This document shows positions 11,951 to 23,000 of a stretch of 64,000 nt of DNA, in pieces. The stretch is from Chamaea fasciata (Eukaryota; Chordata; Aves; Passeriformes; Sylviidae): the NCBI GenBank assembly GCA_029207755.1, contig JARCOQ010000004.1:40356305-40420304 (forward strand). The letters run 5' to 3'. A program made the position numbers and the translations under genes. How positions within the stretch are numbered: the first letter of the stretch is position 1; each line of letters begins with the position of its first letter. The notes beneath the pieces are model-generated. The model saw only the letters and a program-made list of their open reading frames with translations. It ran no database searches and had not been told where the DNA came from.

Positions 11951-14799
11951 GAATATTTATCACATTCATTGTATTCTGTTCCATTTTTAACTAGAACAAT
12001 AAAGGCACATGTGCATGTAATAAAAATTAATCAAAGGAGGATTTCTGAGGAGGCTTAACATTTCTGTAACCACAGAGGATGTGGAGAAAAGTTTATCAAA
12101 TTTTCAAGTAGAGATACTGCATGGATAATTATCATCACAATTTCATCTTAAGATGGGGTTGTGATAAACCCATGTCTAAGACTAAGGTATATATTTAGCT
12201 GTGGTACTTGACTCAGAAATTAATATATCTGACATCTGCAGTATCATGGTTTTGATTTTTTAAAATGCATATTTATGAGTGACTAATTTGGACAATTTAC
12301 TACAAATTCTAAATAGATAAAATATAAATGGAAACAATTATTCCTTCATAATTGCTTGTTCTATTCAACAAAATTGTTTATTTTAAAAACTCATTTTTCA
12401 TATTTACATCAAGATATGCATGACCATTGTGCATGTCAAAAACATGATTTCACCAAGAAGTAAATTTTAGAGCCAAGCAAATAGAATTTGTAAATCTTGA
12501 CTGACCTGTTGAGGTTCAAAGCCATTCTTTCTCATCAAGGCCCTCTGAGAGCTTTCAGCAGGCAGTAAAAAAGGGTGGAAATCTTGCAGTATAGAGCCAA
12601 GCCTGTCATCACCATATGGACATTTTCATGAAAACCACACATGATCAGGTTGTGAAAAAACAGATAGAGGACAATAAATTCCTCAGTGCTTTGGTTACAG
12701 AGTTTCTATTGTCCTGTCATTCTGGTGAGAAGTATGTGTGTGCTCTGGACAGCAAGCAGACCCTCAAGCAGGCCCACAATGTTCTCTTTCACCATGGCTT
12801 TGCAGAGAATTGTACCATACATGAAAAGGAAACACGCTGAAGGGAGAAAAGTGCATAAGGTACTCCCCTTAATCTATGTTTTCTGTGGCTGGGTATTTGG
12901 TGTCAATGATTACATTTGGAAGCCCAGGCTAAAAACCCATTTTCCCTTGATATATGTGCACAAAATCAGAGTAATTTTCCCGCATTATAAGCTTTAAAGG
13001 TTGCTCACATTTTAGAGCATTTAATTTCTGAATGAACCAAACGTTAGGTTCTCCACTATTACTTAACATTTGTATTTTATTAGCAGTAAATAGGCCTACT
13101 GATAAAGAAAGATTTTTTTTTTAGAGTTCTCTCTAATTTATATATCAAGCAACAACCAGCTCCAGGCATTGGCTGTTTGAAATAAAGACACATCATCTCA
13201 GTGAAGAAATTTTACATTTCAGGGTTAATGCTGACAGCCTTATCAATCCTATTTACCTAGGGATTACAGCAGCCTTTCAGTTTAATTTGGGTTGAAACAC
13301 AGTTTGTGACGATTTGCAAGTTAGTTATAGATTCAGATTTGAAACTTTAAGGGTAATAACTGCTGCAGTGGCCAAGTGGTAAAGCCTCAAACAGACTTGG
13401 AGAAGATTTAGCCTGGGCGATGCTGGTCCCAGACCCAGACAGGGTAATGTCAGACATCAGATCCTCTTTCACTGTGCTACAGACCTTAATCTAGTGGAAG
13501 AAAAGGCTACATCCCTCTGGGTACCCCTGCGAAGTTCCTGCAAAGACTGCAAATCTCTGCATGACAGAGAAGGTACTGTAGGAATCGTTGTAACCATGCA
13601 GGAGAGAGCAGGTGAGGGAAAAGGCCTCACATCGAGAGAGGAACAAAGTCTCTGCTGGGGCTGCATTATACTGGCCTCAGTCACCGGGCAAATCCCTCGT
13701 CAGCCAAACGGAATCATAATGGCCACTAGGCTGTCAAAGCAAATGAAATAGAAGACAGAAAAGTTAAGGGAGTTGTGATAGTTTCTGTTAAACACTCCAC
13801 ATTCCTGAAATACATGCATATGTCTATGTGGATGTTTTTCATATGTATGTTCTAAGTATATAGACTGATAGAACTTAGTAATTACTGATCTCATTGAGAC
13901 GATATATACTTTGTGACTTTTCTCAGTGTTAGTTTCATAGGATGTTTAATACCTTGGCTGTGCCTTGGCAATGCTACAATGCAGAAACCTGTTTACATGA
14001 TGGGTAAACATGACCTTACTTATAATATGTATTTTAAAATCACACTGAGATGTACATTTTAGCAGCCAATTAAGTTGGCATGGTCTTCTGGGAAAAGCAG
14101 TGAAAAAAGTTCTCATTACCCAAAAGTGAAGAAACTTGGACTTCCTTTACACAGATAGATCGATAATTTATTTTTTTTAAAAAAAATACAGAATTTAGTT
14201 CTACTTTAATAGGCTCAGAAGAATAAATATTATTTTCCATGTGCAAAAGTTCCAAGGAAGAAGATTAATATTTTAATGAGTCAGATTGTATTTTCTGAGT
14301 TATTATAACAGTTTATCATAATATATAAGGCCATTGATCTGGGTAATATTTTCGAATTATAAAGATAGTGGATTTTATTCCAAGTTATTCTCCTAACTTT
14401 TGCATGAAAAAATATCCTGAATTACACTAGCTGTTTTATAAATCTCAGTCATCTATGGGAGTGTAGTTGGGTTTGGGGTCTTTGTGATTGAAATGGCTTC
14501 TGATAAAATATCTGTAGGTTAGAGCCTTGCCTAGCCAATCAACTTTTGGGAGGCCTGTTTTGGGATTTTTTGAAATTTGTTTTGTATTTCCTTTTTAAAG
14601 AAAGGAAATACACCACTTAGCTGTCACTGCTGCAGACTTCAGAGATCTTAGATTCTAATACTACTGCTCTGTTGTGAAATAATTTTAAGGTAGATGCAGC
14701 TGTTTTTTGATAAAATTAGCTTTATGTTTTGATAGAAAAGTGTGAAAGTTCCTTTTAAGGAGATGAAATCAAATTGTGGTAGCAGTAAATATTTTCTAG
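11951..14799. other. No gene recognised
   Basis: AT-rich DNA without a supported gene. It contains an 11-base perfect inverted repeat at 14584-14611 (listed separately) and an isolated tRNA A-box-like word at 13369-13379 that lacks a matching B box. The 74- and 103-codon frames near 12.6-13.0 kb overlap in different frames and match no family I know. Confidence 0.5.
14584..14611. repeat. Perfect hairpin, 11-bp stem
   Basis: The arms GTATTTCCTTT (14584-14594) and AAAGGAAATAC (14601-14611) are exact reverse complements around a 6-base loop. There is no T run after it and no sign of a transcribed unit, so I do not call it a terminator or a small RNA. Confidence 0.7.
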
Positions 14800-15305
14800 C
14801 ACTAGCTTTAACACCTCAGTGATGCTGGAGGGAGGGCAAGTCTGATGATAGAGTCAACAGAAACAGCAATTTTTTTCATTATGTGTTACAAAAATAAAGA
14901 TAGTGTGTGCAGCCAGGACAGGGTGAATTTTTTGCAGTACCCAGGAGAGGGTATGTCCAGGACTCTGAGGTTATTCTATACCATTTCACATAATTTTCTG
15001 GGAATGGGGGGATGGCTCTCTTCCAGATGGGAACAGCATGGCAGCAGAAAGCAGTTGGGTATTTTCAGGGGTACTGCATGTGAATCATTTGTCTCCTTCT
15101 CGTATCCCCTGCCATTAGTGTTGTTGCTGCTACTGTTTGTTTTGTCATCTCATTGCTTTTTCCAGTAAATTGTTTTTATCTCAACCCATGACCTCTACCT
15201 TTTGTTCCTCTAATTCTCCTCTCAAGCCTGTCCCAGAGGAGGTCAGGGAGAGAGGTGAATTAGAGAGCAACACATGGTTTGGAGTGTTTTCAGTGGGACC
15301 ACTAA
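14800..15305 (+). mobile_element. Solo LTR fragment of an endogenous retrovirus (3' part)
   Basis: The stretch reads like the R-U5 end of a songbird endogenous-retrovirus LTR. From about 14905 (AGCCAGGACAGGGTGAAT) through 15180-15250 it keeps the order I know from such LTRs: a T-rich segment, a poly(A)-signal variant AGTAAA at 15164-15169, the word TTTATCTCAACCCATGACCT at about 15175-15194, and a purine-rich GAGGTCAGGGAGAGAG end at 15239-15254. No internal retroviral genes flank it, so it is a solo or truncated LTR. The 5' boundary is not resolved and the terminal CA is decayed; the end near 15305 is approximate. The LTR family is inferred from memory of consensus words, not from a search. 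Confidence 0.6.
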
Positions 15306-16589
15306 ATTGGAGAATGCTATTGTAAACTATAACAGCCTTACTGTTTATCCATGGTTGCAAGCAAATTGGCATCCACTTTCAAATATTGAACATGATGAAA
15401 TGCAAGGACTTGAAACTGGTAGCAGACAGTTAGCTCATTATGTGGAATATTTGGGGCTCTCAGTTTGTTTTGTTGAGAGTTACACAGAAGAAACTACTAC
15501 TAATAATGATCCAGAAAAAAGAACAATGTCTAGTCCAACCCCAGACAATGCAAACACTTTTTAAGGATATATTAATTCAATATGTTCAGTTAAAAAAAAA
15601 GATACAGTAGACTTACTTATGGAAATATAAAACCATTTACAAAACACTTTATCATAATAGTTATCTCTGCCTGAAGTTCAGTTTAAGATTCCAAAACTGA
15701 CAATTTTTGAACTTTATTTAAAACAGTATCCTTCAATGCCCTGTGTATTTTAATAATGTTTCTATCAATTTTCTAAGACTAAAGACCCAGATAGAAGTTT
15801 TTCCACATATTAATAAAGTCCCTGGAAGACTATACTACCAAAAATGTTTTTCTTAAAACATTTTATCATTTTAGAGATCACATACTTTTTAAAATGCCAT
15901 TTTCCAGCTATTGGAAAGTCCAGGAAGCTATTGCATTAATTAGCTGATTTTAAAACAAAATAGTCCTTATTATGACCTTGCTTTCTCTTGAGACTTTCAA
16001 CTGCAGTACAAGTAAATCAAGAATATCTCAGTTATAAGGGACCTAGTCAATTGTAAGAACTCAGTTATACTTTTTCTCCTTCAGGAGCTATTCCTGGCTC
16101 TCTGAAACACTACTCTCATTCTCTTGTACAAAAAATGTGAAAAGCCTGAACAACTTTTCTCTCTAGACTAAAGGGAGAGTCAGCTGTGTCTGAGTCTGTG
16201 GGATCTGGGATCCCAAACACACAAGAGTTTTGTTAACTGCTGCTTCTGTACAAGCCTGTAAAATTGAGCATGGACAAGTTTCACAGTCTTATGAGGGCTG
16301 CTTTGCTGATGAACACAGGAGAAATTAATACCTTACCAAGAATAATCCAAGTTAAAAAATAACATGAAGTTGAAATTTAGATTATGACTGGACTAATAAA
16401 AGAAGAAAAGGATTAGACTGAGGGATTTCTTTCACACCTGTCCCTTGAATGTACACAAAATTATGCAAAGAGAACAACAACTGGCAGTGTTTGCCCTTCA
16501 TGGATAGAAAAGTCTACTGGGAGATGTTCTCTTCTATGTCCATAGCTACATTCACTAAACCTTGACATTAATCATGCTCATTTTTTTGC
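15306..16589. other. No gene recognised
   Basis: AT-rich DNA without supported features. The 96-codon frame at 15274-15564 begins inside the decayed LTR end and shows no family motif. CR1 copy C may begin somewhat before 16590. Confidence 0.45.
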
Positions 16590-17374
16590 CTTTTGGATGA
16601 CAGTAAAGAGATCGTCCATTTTCTTGCTTTTTTAATGAATATATGTGCCTGCATGGTTCATGGTGTTGATAGAGCTCCCCTAGTCACTGAAAGGCTATTC
16701 TCTATCAACTTTGAAGAGTAATTTCATCAACAAAAATCCCATATGACTGGAGCAAGGAAAATGTAAGAGAAGGATCCTGAAAAACACAGACTTGGCAGCT
16801 TCAGTTTAACCTCTGCTCTGAGGAAAATCAAGAAATAAATCCTCACAGAAGCCATCTCTAAACACAAAAGGACAAGGAGGCAATTAGGAACAGCAGGACT
16901 GGAGTTTTCAATACCAAAAATAGATCAAATGACTGGATTTATAGTGTCTGGTCTACCTAGTTTAGAGACAAATTAGCTACAGCTTTATGAAAAGATATTG
17001 AGAACAAAGAATGTTTTTTACATTGATGTTACCAAGGGTTTCAATGCAGTAATAAGTTAGTTATTTCAAAGAGATACACTGTTCAAAGTGAGCAAAAGAA
17101 GTGAGTATTTGAGTCTAGAAAGTAGCATAGGTGGTAGTTTTTTGTGATACTGCTCAAGGTTTCATAATGTGAACATCTTCTTTAATGACCTTTGTAGGAA
17201 TATTATCAAGTTGGATGCCAGATTTTGGGGAAGAACTGATAATACAGAACATAAAAACAACTTGCCTGCAATAAATTGGAGGAATGGTAAAAAAAGAAGC
17301 TTTGTAAACTTTGTAATCATGGTTAATTATGGATCTAGGATGGAGGAAAACCTGGATGAGTTGGAACAGGTGGG
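16590..17374 (+). mobile_element. CR1 LINE copy C, 5' portion (RT remnant) upstream of inserted LTR
   Basis: Plus-strand CR1 ORF2 remnant. In order: 16745-16765 reads DWSKENV, the CR1 string DWRKANV before the RT core; 16766-16785 fits the following GREDPENYRP segment; 16830-16960 fits the segment between fingers and palm; 17013-17051 reads VFYIDVTKGFNAV, RT motif A with the first Asp kept (ID) and the second Asp changed to Asn; 17178-17192 reads FFNDL, the FINDL string that precedes the FADD motif, which is itself destroyed just after. Stops and indels interrupt every frame. The copy is interrupted at 17375 by an LTR and resumes at about 18200, with some CR1 sequence between FADD and the resumption lost. 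Confidence 0.85.
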
Positions 17375-18199
17375 TGTTGAGGGTTAGGTTTGTTTCTGTT
17401 TTTTACTCTAAAGAATTCTTTTCCCCATAAGTTTCTAAGGAGACTAAGTGTTGGATACTCAAGAGTACTTGACCAAAACAAAGAGGTGGCCAAAGCTCGG
17501 AGGGGGAGATAACTGAGTTTTGGGGCAGCTAAAGGAGTAAGCTGGAGGCAGATTCAGGCTCTGGTTTTTTTGGCGTTCAGGGAGAGAGAAGGGCTTGGGC
17601 TGCTGCTTGCTGTGAGAGGAGTTCACTGTCACCAGAAAGTCCGACCCTGGGAAATCTACCATCATCTGCTCGCCTGACCTGGAATTCTGAGCTCCTCTGC
17701 CACCCTGCTGGAGCTGGCCCAGCCCTGTCCCGCCATCGCGGCATCTTCAGCACTGCAACTCTTGCTACAGTGTGACCCTGCACCCTCTGCACTGCCGGGA
17801 CATCCTGCCCCTGCCTGCCGGGACATCCTGCCATTCCCGCTACCAGCCCGGGACTTTTCCATTGCTCCAGCTTGCTACTCTGAGGATCTTGCAGGGGCAC
17901 TGAGACCAAAACTGCCCTGGGTTGTTTTTTTGTGAAGCAAACCCCTCAAGGTTCTTGGTACTGTATTGTTATTAATGCTGTAGTTGTTTTCATTTGCTTT
18001 GTCATAGATAGTAGTAAAGAACTGCCAATCCTCTCCCCAAATCTTTGCCTAAAAGCATCTAACTCTAAATTTATAATTGGGAAAAGGGTGGGGGAGTGGG
18101 GGGGGAGGAGGAGGTTGGGGGGCTTAGTGGTTTACATTCTCCATTCCAAGGGAAACTCCAGCTTTCCCTGGCAGATACCTGTCTTCTCAAACCAGGACA
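17375..18199 (+). mobile_element. Solo LTR 1 inserted in CR1 copy C
   Basis: A complete-looking LTR of about 825 bp running from TGTTGAGGG (17375) to GACCAGGACA-like 3' end with terminal CA at 18199. It has CR1 sequence of copy C on both sides, so it inserted into that copy. The middle (17690-17850) is GC- and CpG-rich compared with the surroundings. The 3' third holds the AGTAAA poly(A)-signal variant at 18013-18018, the words CCAAATCTTTGCCT (about 18038-18051), a G-rich block at 18085-18121 and the end AGATACCTGTCT (18173-18184). This is the layout I recall for songbird endogenous-retrovirus LTRs. No internal viral genes remain, as expected after recombination between two LTRs. A clean target-site duplication is not visible (GTGGG before, GCTGG after). 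Confidence 0.8.
18013..18018 (+). promoter_or_regulatory. Poly(A)-signal variant AGTAAA in LTR 1
   Basis: AGTAAA sits at the position in the LTR where the R region is expected, with GT- and G-rich sequence downstream. The same word in the same context occurs in LTR 2 at 19902-19907 and in a related context at 15164-15169. Use of this signal is inferred. Confidence 0.5.
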
Positions 18200-18720
18200 G
18201 CTGGGGAAGTGATTATTTCCCTCTATTTGACATTATTGAGGTTACCTCTGAAATATTTGTATCCAATTTTAGACTTCCTGGTGCAGAGAAATTGGGGTGA
18301 GACCAGTAAAGGGCCATTGGGTTGATTAAGAGTGTGGGACAGGTGACATCTGAGGAAAAGACAAGGAAACTGGGTTTGTTTCACCGAGAAGCCAGCTAAT
18401 TACAGCCTTCCTCTGCATAAAGCAAGGTTAAGATAGAGCCAGACTGTACTCAGAGCTACAAATCTAAAGGCACAGAGGCATCACAAATGGTTTAAAGCAG
18501 GGAATGTTCCAGCTGGTTTTAAGGAAATCCGTGGACAATGAAAGTAGTTAAGCAGAGGTTGACCAGAGAGGCTAAAGCATCTCAATCCACAAAGAACTTT
18601 TAAACTTGATATGACACAGCCCTGAGCAGCCTGATGTAACTGTCACATTAAACTTGCTTTTGAGACAGCTTAGCTGAATTCCAGAGGACTTTTTCAACCT
18701 AAATTTTTCTGTGGTCTTAT
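18200..18720 (+). mobile_element. CR1 LINE copy C, 3' portion with 3' end
   Basis: The CR1 copy resumes after LTR 1. GAAGTGATTATTTCCCTCTA (18207-18226) matches the CR1 segment for the ORF2 C-terminal region, followed at 18301-18345 by the segment around AAGGGCCATTGGGTTGATTA. The word CAGAGAGGCTAAAGCATCTC (18563-18582) and the block 18618-18665 fit the ORF2 end, and 18680-18720 (CCAGAGGACTTTTTCAACCT then a decayed ATTCTATG-type repeat) fits the CR1 3' terminus. Together with 16590-17374 this is one CR1 insertion of about 1.3 kb. Confidence 0.85.
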
Positions 18721-19355
18721 TGAATCAATGGTAATGCAAACTAGTACTCTAGCTATGAAGCATGAGCTATGATTTTCTCTTGTTGATCAGGATCAAAGGC
18801 AGCCGATCATTGTAGGTAGGATGCATCCAGAGATGGGGCAAAGATAGACTGAGAAATCTAATGCTCATATTAATCTGGGTGATCGATAAAATAGATTTGA
18901 ACTTCCTTGCTCACAACTGCCTAGGAGGCTAAAGTGGAGCCTCTCTATGAGTCATGGGGTACTGTCAGCTATAGTTTCTCCAAAATGCCCAGAATCAGGC
19001 AAATTACCTTTTTCTCATTATTACTGTAACAAGTAATAACAAGCACTTTTGAACACCAATCTTTGCTGAGGTGCACTTTACTAATGACTACATAAGGCAG
19101 GGGGGAATTACATAATGTATCTGCAGTAAATTCTGACAAAAGGTTATCTTTCAATAGACTAAGAAGGTTCTAGATGGATTTTTTGTTAAACTACTTCAAC
19201 AAATAGACATTTTGTTACAGTTTCCTTCTTTCCTACACCTGACTTGTACCCTGATGTACATTTCCAACAGAAATGACTGTGAGCAAAGTGAGTACATTTT
19301 TGATTGTAGTTCTAAACTATAAACTGGATCACACAGTATAACACGCCTTTGGTAC
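18721..19355. other. No gene recognised
   Basis: Unique-looking sequence separating CR1 copy C from LTR 2. Because it is not retroviral, LTR 1 and LTR 2 are separate insertions and not the two ends of one provirus. Confidence 0.55.
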
Positions 19356-20053
19356 TGTCATGGTTTTCTAAAGAGCATATTATTCTATTCCATCCGGGTG
19401 GAGCAGAATTCCTTATCTTTGCCCAAATGGGTCAGTGTCACTTATCAGATGGTGGAGTGCTACTTATCTCTCTTCATTGGTTCACTACTTCCATGGGGAT
19501 GTCTTCTGCTAATGGACCATTAAGAGCTCACCAATGACATGACACATTACACTGCACTATTGTAATCTGCTCCACACAGGGAGGAGGAGCCAAACCATCT
19601 TAACCTAGATAAAAAGGAGCCACAGTCCCACTAGGCATCCAGTTTTTCCACCGGATCCCTGGAGGAAGACCGGACCCATCTCACCATTACTGGACCCCTT
19701 TTTTTTTTCAACAGGACCATCTCTACTCCAACAGAACCACACCTGCCACTCCAGGAGGGCTTACTTTGGACTGCTTCCAACACCCTGACCAACAGGGTGT
19801 CAGGTTGTATTTCTGACTCTGTCAGGGTTTTCTAGGATTTCTTGTTTGTTTATTTGTTTGCTTATTCTTCTGTACTACAACATCTGTATTTTTATATCCC
19901 TAGTAAAGAACTGCTATACCTGTTCCCAAAATCTTTGCCTGACAGCCTTTTAATTGCAAATTTATGATAATTTGGAAAAGGGGGGGAGGGGCTTACATTT
20001 TAAGCGAGACTCCAGCCCTCCCTGTCAGATACCTGTCTATCTAAACCAAGACA
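19356..20053 (+). mobile_element. Solo LTR 2
   Basis: A 698 bp element bounded by TGTCATGG and a terminal CA (ACCAAGACA at 20045-20053). The flanks GGTAC (19351-19355) and GATAC (20054-20058) agree at 4 of 5 positions, which fits an aged 5-bp target-site duplication. Inside, in promoter order, are an inverted CCAAT word (ATTGG, about 19477), a TATA-like AGATAAAAAGG at 19607-19617, and the poly(A)-signal variant AGTAAA at 19902-19907. The 3' block (ATCTTTGCCT, a GGGGGGAGGGG run, AGATACCTGTCT) parallels LTR 1 but the U3 halves differ. No viral genes are attached. Confidence 0.85.
19607..19617 (+). promoter_or_regulatory. TATA-like box in LTR 2
   Basis: AGATAAAAAGG lies about 290 bases before the AGTAAA poly(A)-signal variant and 130 bases after an inverted CCAAT word, as expected for a retroviral U3 promoter. 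Activity is inferred only. Confidence 0.45.
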
Positions 20054-23000
20054 GATACTCTGAACTTCAGCAAAGTACTTAAATAGCTTACATCTTCATT
20101 TCATAGTGATTAATAAAAAATGTTGTGTTTAAAAGGTTGAAAGTGAGAAAGAAATATTTTATGTTTTAGTGCTCAGGGAATAAACAAGTAGTACAGTTCT
20201 GGTCGTAATGAAGCAGGTCACCAAACCAAGACACTCTATGACAAAGAAGTCATGACCTCTAAAGTCATTAAATTTTATTTCTTGCTGCTTAAGATTGAGA
20301 TGAGAAACCCAAGCTGAAATTAACTAATGGGCTTTGAAAATTTCTCTGGAGGCTTAATGAACTCAGGGAGAAGAAAAGACATCTAAAAATTGTTATGGCT
20401 CAGTATTAAAGTTTACATTTCATACACTTACTCTTTAACCACAAAGTCCAATAAAGAGTCCCAACACACAGTAGCATTGTAATTCTATTACATAGATTAC
20501 CTCAAATAATACATCATTTCAATGATAAACAGGGACTTCATGAGACTGGCCATTATTCTAAAAGGTCCCCTCACGAAGAAAAGAGATGCCACAAAATACA
20601 AATCTGAATTGCAACTTAAAGGATTGTGGTCACATCCCAAACCTGCAGCTGAGTAATCCCCAAAATCAAAGGACTCATTCAGCCTGTACTGGACCCTGTA
20701 CCAAAGGTCTAGATGGAGCTCAGACTGCTGCCCATATCTAGGGTTAGGGCACAGGATGTGTGAAAAAGAAGTTCTTAACAATTGCATTTTCATTCCTTCC
20801 AGATTTTGACCTTATTCTGAGTTCATAGAAATACAATCAATATTAATCATCAGAACAACAATCCCATGTCTGCCCTGAGCTTCCAGGGTACCACACAAGC
20901 ATCAGACCTTATAAAACAGCCTACAGTAGATTCAGTATATATTCAAAATTTTTTTTCTTCCCCCTGAACATCTCCAGTTTTTGAGTTTTCCAGAAGTCTC
21001 TGAATGTAAATGCGAGGGACATCAAACCCAAAGTTAAAATAGGGAAGGCTTATTGCAGCACTGAACTTGAAGGATTTTGTTATGGTTGGGTCTTTTGCTC
21101 TTCAAAATCTATTTAATCCATACACAAAAAAAACCCCCTTTGATTTCAGAAGATTTTGGATTAAAAAAAAGGTGGCTTATTGCAGTCACTGTAGCTGGTT
21201 TCTAGTGATGCCGCACATTCTTGGAGGTAGCACTTAGATGACACACTTCCCATGAGTTGTTTCGTTCTCTCAGTAGTAGTAGGACTTAAGACGCAAGAAA
21301 GAATATCCTGTTTGCTGCATTTTTTAGCAAGACTGATGCTGCCTCCCTGCCTCTTTTGTTCTTTCATCCTGACCATGATGGCAATGACTGTTCTTGCTTC
21401 TATTTATTGCAACAGAAGTAACTGCAGATTTTATTCTTTCTTGATAACATTTGCTCTTGCCCCTGTCATGGTAATAGTGTAATAGCTTTATCATTCTGCT
21501 CACCTGCTTCCACTCCAATTGAAGCACTGACCTCTTTTGTTCTTTTACCACATCTGATGGTTGAGGCCCTGTATTTACCCTCTGCTGTTACACTTCCCTG
21601 CGACTTCATCAATCTGATTCCATTTTTTTCCTCAAAAAAATGTATATTTGAAGAAAATTAGGAGAGTGGAAAATAGGTGGGAGATTTTTCTGTTCTTCAC
21701 CTTGCTTTTTTATATGAATATTATTATCTAGAGCAACAACTATACTACCATTTTAAGTGGAAAATAAAAGAAACAGGTAGGAGCAAGCCCAGTCCTCTTT
21801 GCTTTTGTTTAGACTTGTAATTTCAGTTATTGTTTCAGAATATCAGGAAGTAATGTTAATATTTTGAAGAAAATTGAGGAGTTTAAGCTTTGCAAAAAGT
21901 TGTTTCTTACAGTCCATACAAAACTTTGGAGAAAAAATTCAAGAAACTTTAGTTTTAGTTATTTATCTTTATTTCCTAATATTGTGATTGCTTCTTATTT
22001 TTAATTACAAGACTCAATAGAATTATGCAATTGACTAGTCAAATATGACAACAAAATTGACCCATGATCAATTGGGATAAAGCAAGCGAGTTAAAATTCA
22101 CCTGTTTCTGGCTTTTCTTATTTATTTCCAGAAAAACTCTATAGGATTAATAAAAGTGATGTAAGTTTTAAGAACAGGAGCTCCCCAACAATATCTAATT
22201 TTGATTTACCATCTTTTATTAAATATCTGTCATTATGCTGAGAAATGCAAATTAACTGAGAAGAACAATCTATAAGGTTACTATCTCTTTCAGATTTATT
22301 TAGCTTTTACAGTAGTTTCATATCACAAAGAAAATTAAAAAGAAATAACACATACTAGAATACCATTTCTTATAAAATAAAGATCTGTTCCATAGATTTG
22401 TGTCAGAGTGCTCTATCCTTCCTGAAACAGTAGTTTAAAAATATGACTTATATAAAGTAGGTTTACAAGGGTAAGTTTTGCTTATAATGTAGTTTCCCCA
22501 GAACTGAAGTTAATTGAATCTCAGAAGTACCAAAACCACTAAATGTAGGCAAGAAGAAACATTGAGGACTTCTCAACCTAAAAACAGGCCTGAAGTTTCA
22601 GTGAATACAGTTCACAAATGCCAGAATTTTAACTTGCAACATTTAAAAAAAAAGAAAAAAAGGGGGGAAATGGTTTGACCAGCAGCTTGCCTAAAGATTT
22701 TACTGCCACTAATTGCATTAAACTTTAAATTATGAAGAACAATATTTCTGTTTGTTACTGGCTAAATCTTAGAAGAAAGCACTTCATAATACAAAACTTA
22801 AAATTGAAACAACTAGTGCTAAAACAAAATCCTATCTTATTAAACCCTACAGAATTCTGCAAACGTTGTTCTATTAAATAACAAGTATGGCTAGATATGA
22901 GACAAGAGATATCTAAGCCAGAAAGAGATCACATAATTTTTACATTATTTGGGTTTTTAGGTCTGAGTTCTGCTTTGTTTTGATTTCCTGTTATAAAAAT

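Noticed and set aside
13369..13379. tRNA A-box-like word TGGCCAAGTGG
   Set aside because: No B box (GGTTCGANTCC-like) follows at the right distance, and no cloverleaf with a 7-bp acceptor stem can be drawn.
15274..15564. Plus-strand 96-codon frame after the LTR at 14.8-15.3 kb
   Set aside because: It starts inside the decayed LTR end, has no retroviral or cellular motif and no further exon context.
17577..17909. Minus-strand 110-codon GC-rich frame
   Set aside because: It lies wholly inside LTR 1, on the opposite strand. The GC-rich LTR centre has few stops by composition.
17375..20053. LTR 1 and LTR 2 as the two ends of one provirus
   Set aside because: The DNA between them is the CR1 copy C 3' end and unique sequence, with no retroviral genes, and the U3 halves differ.
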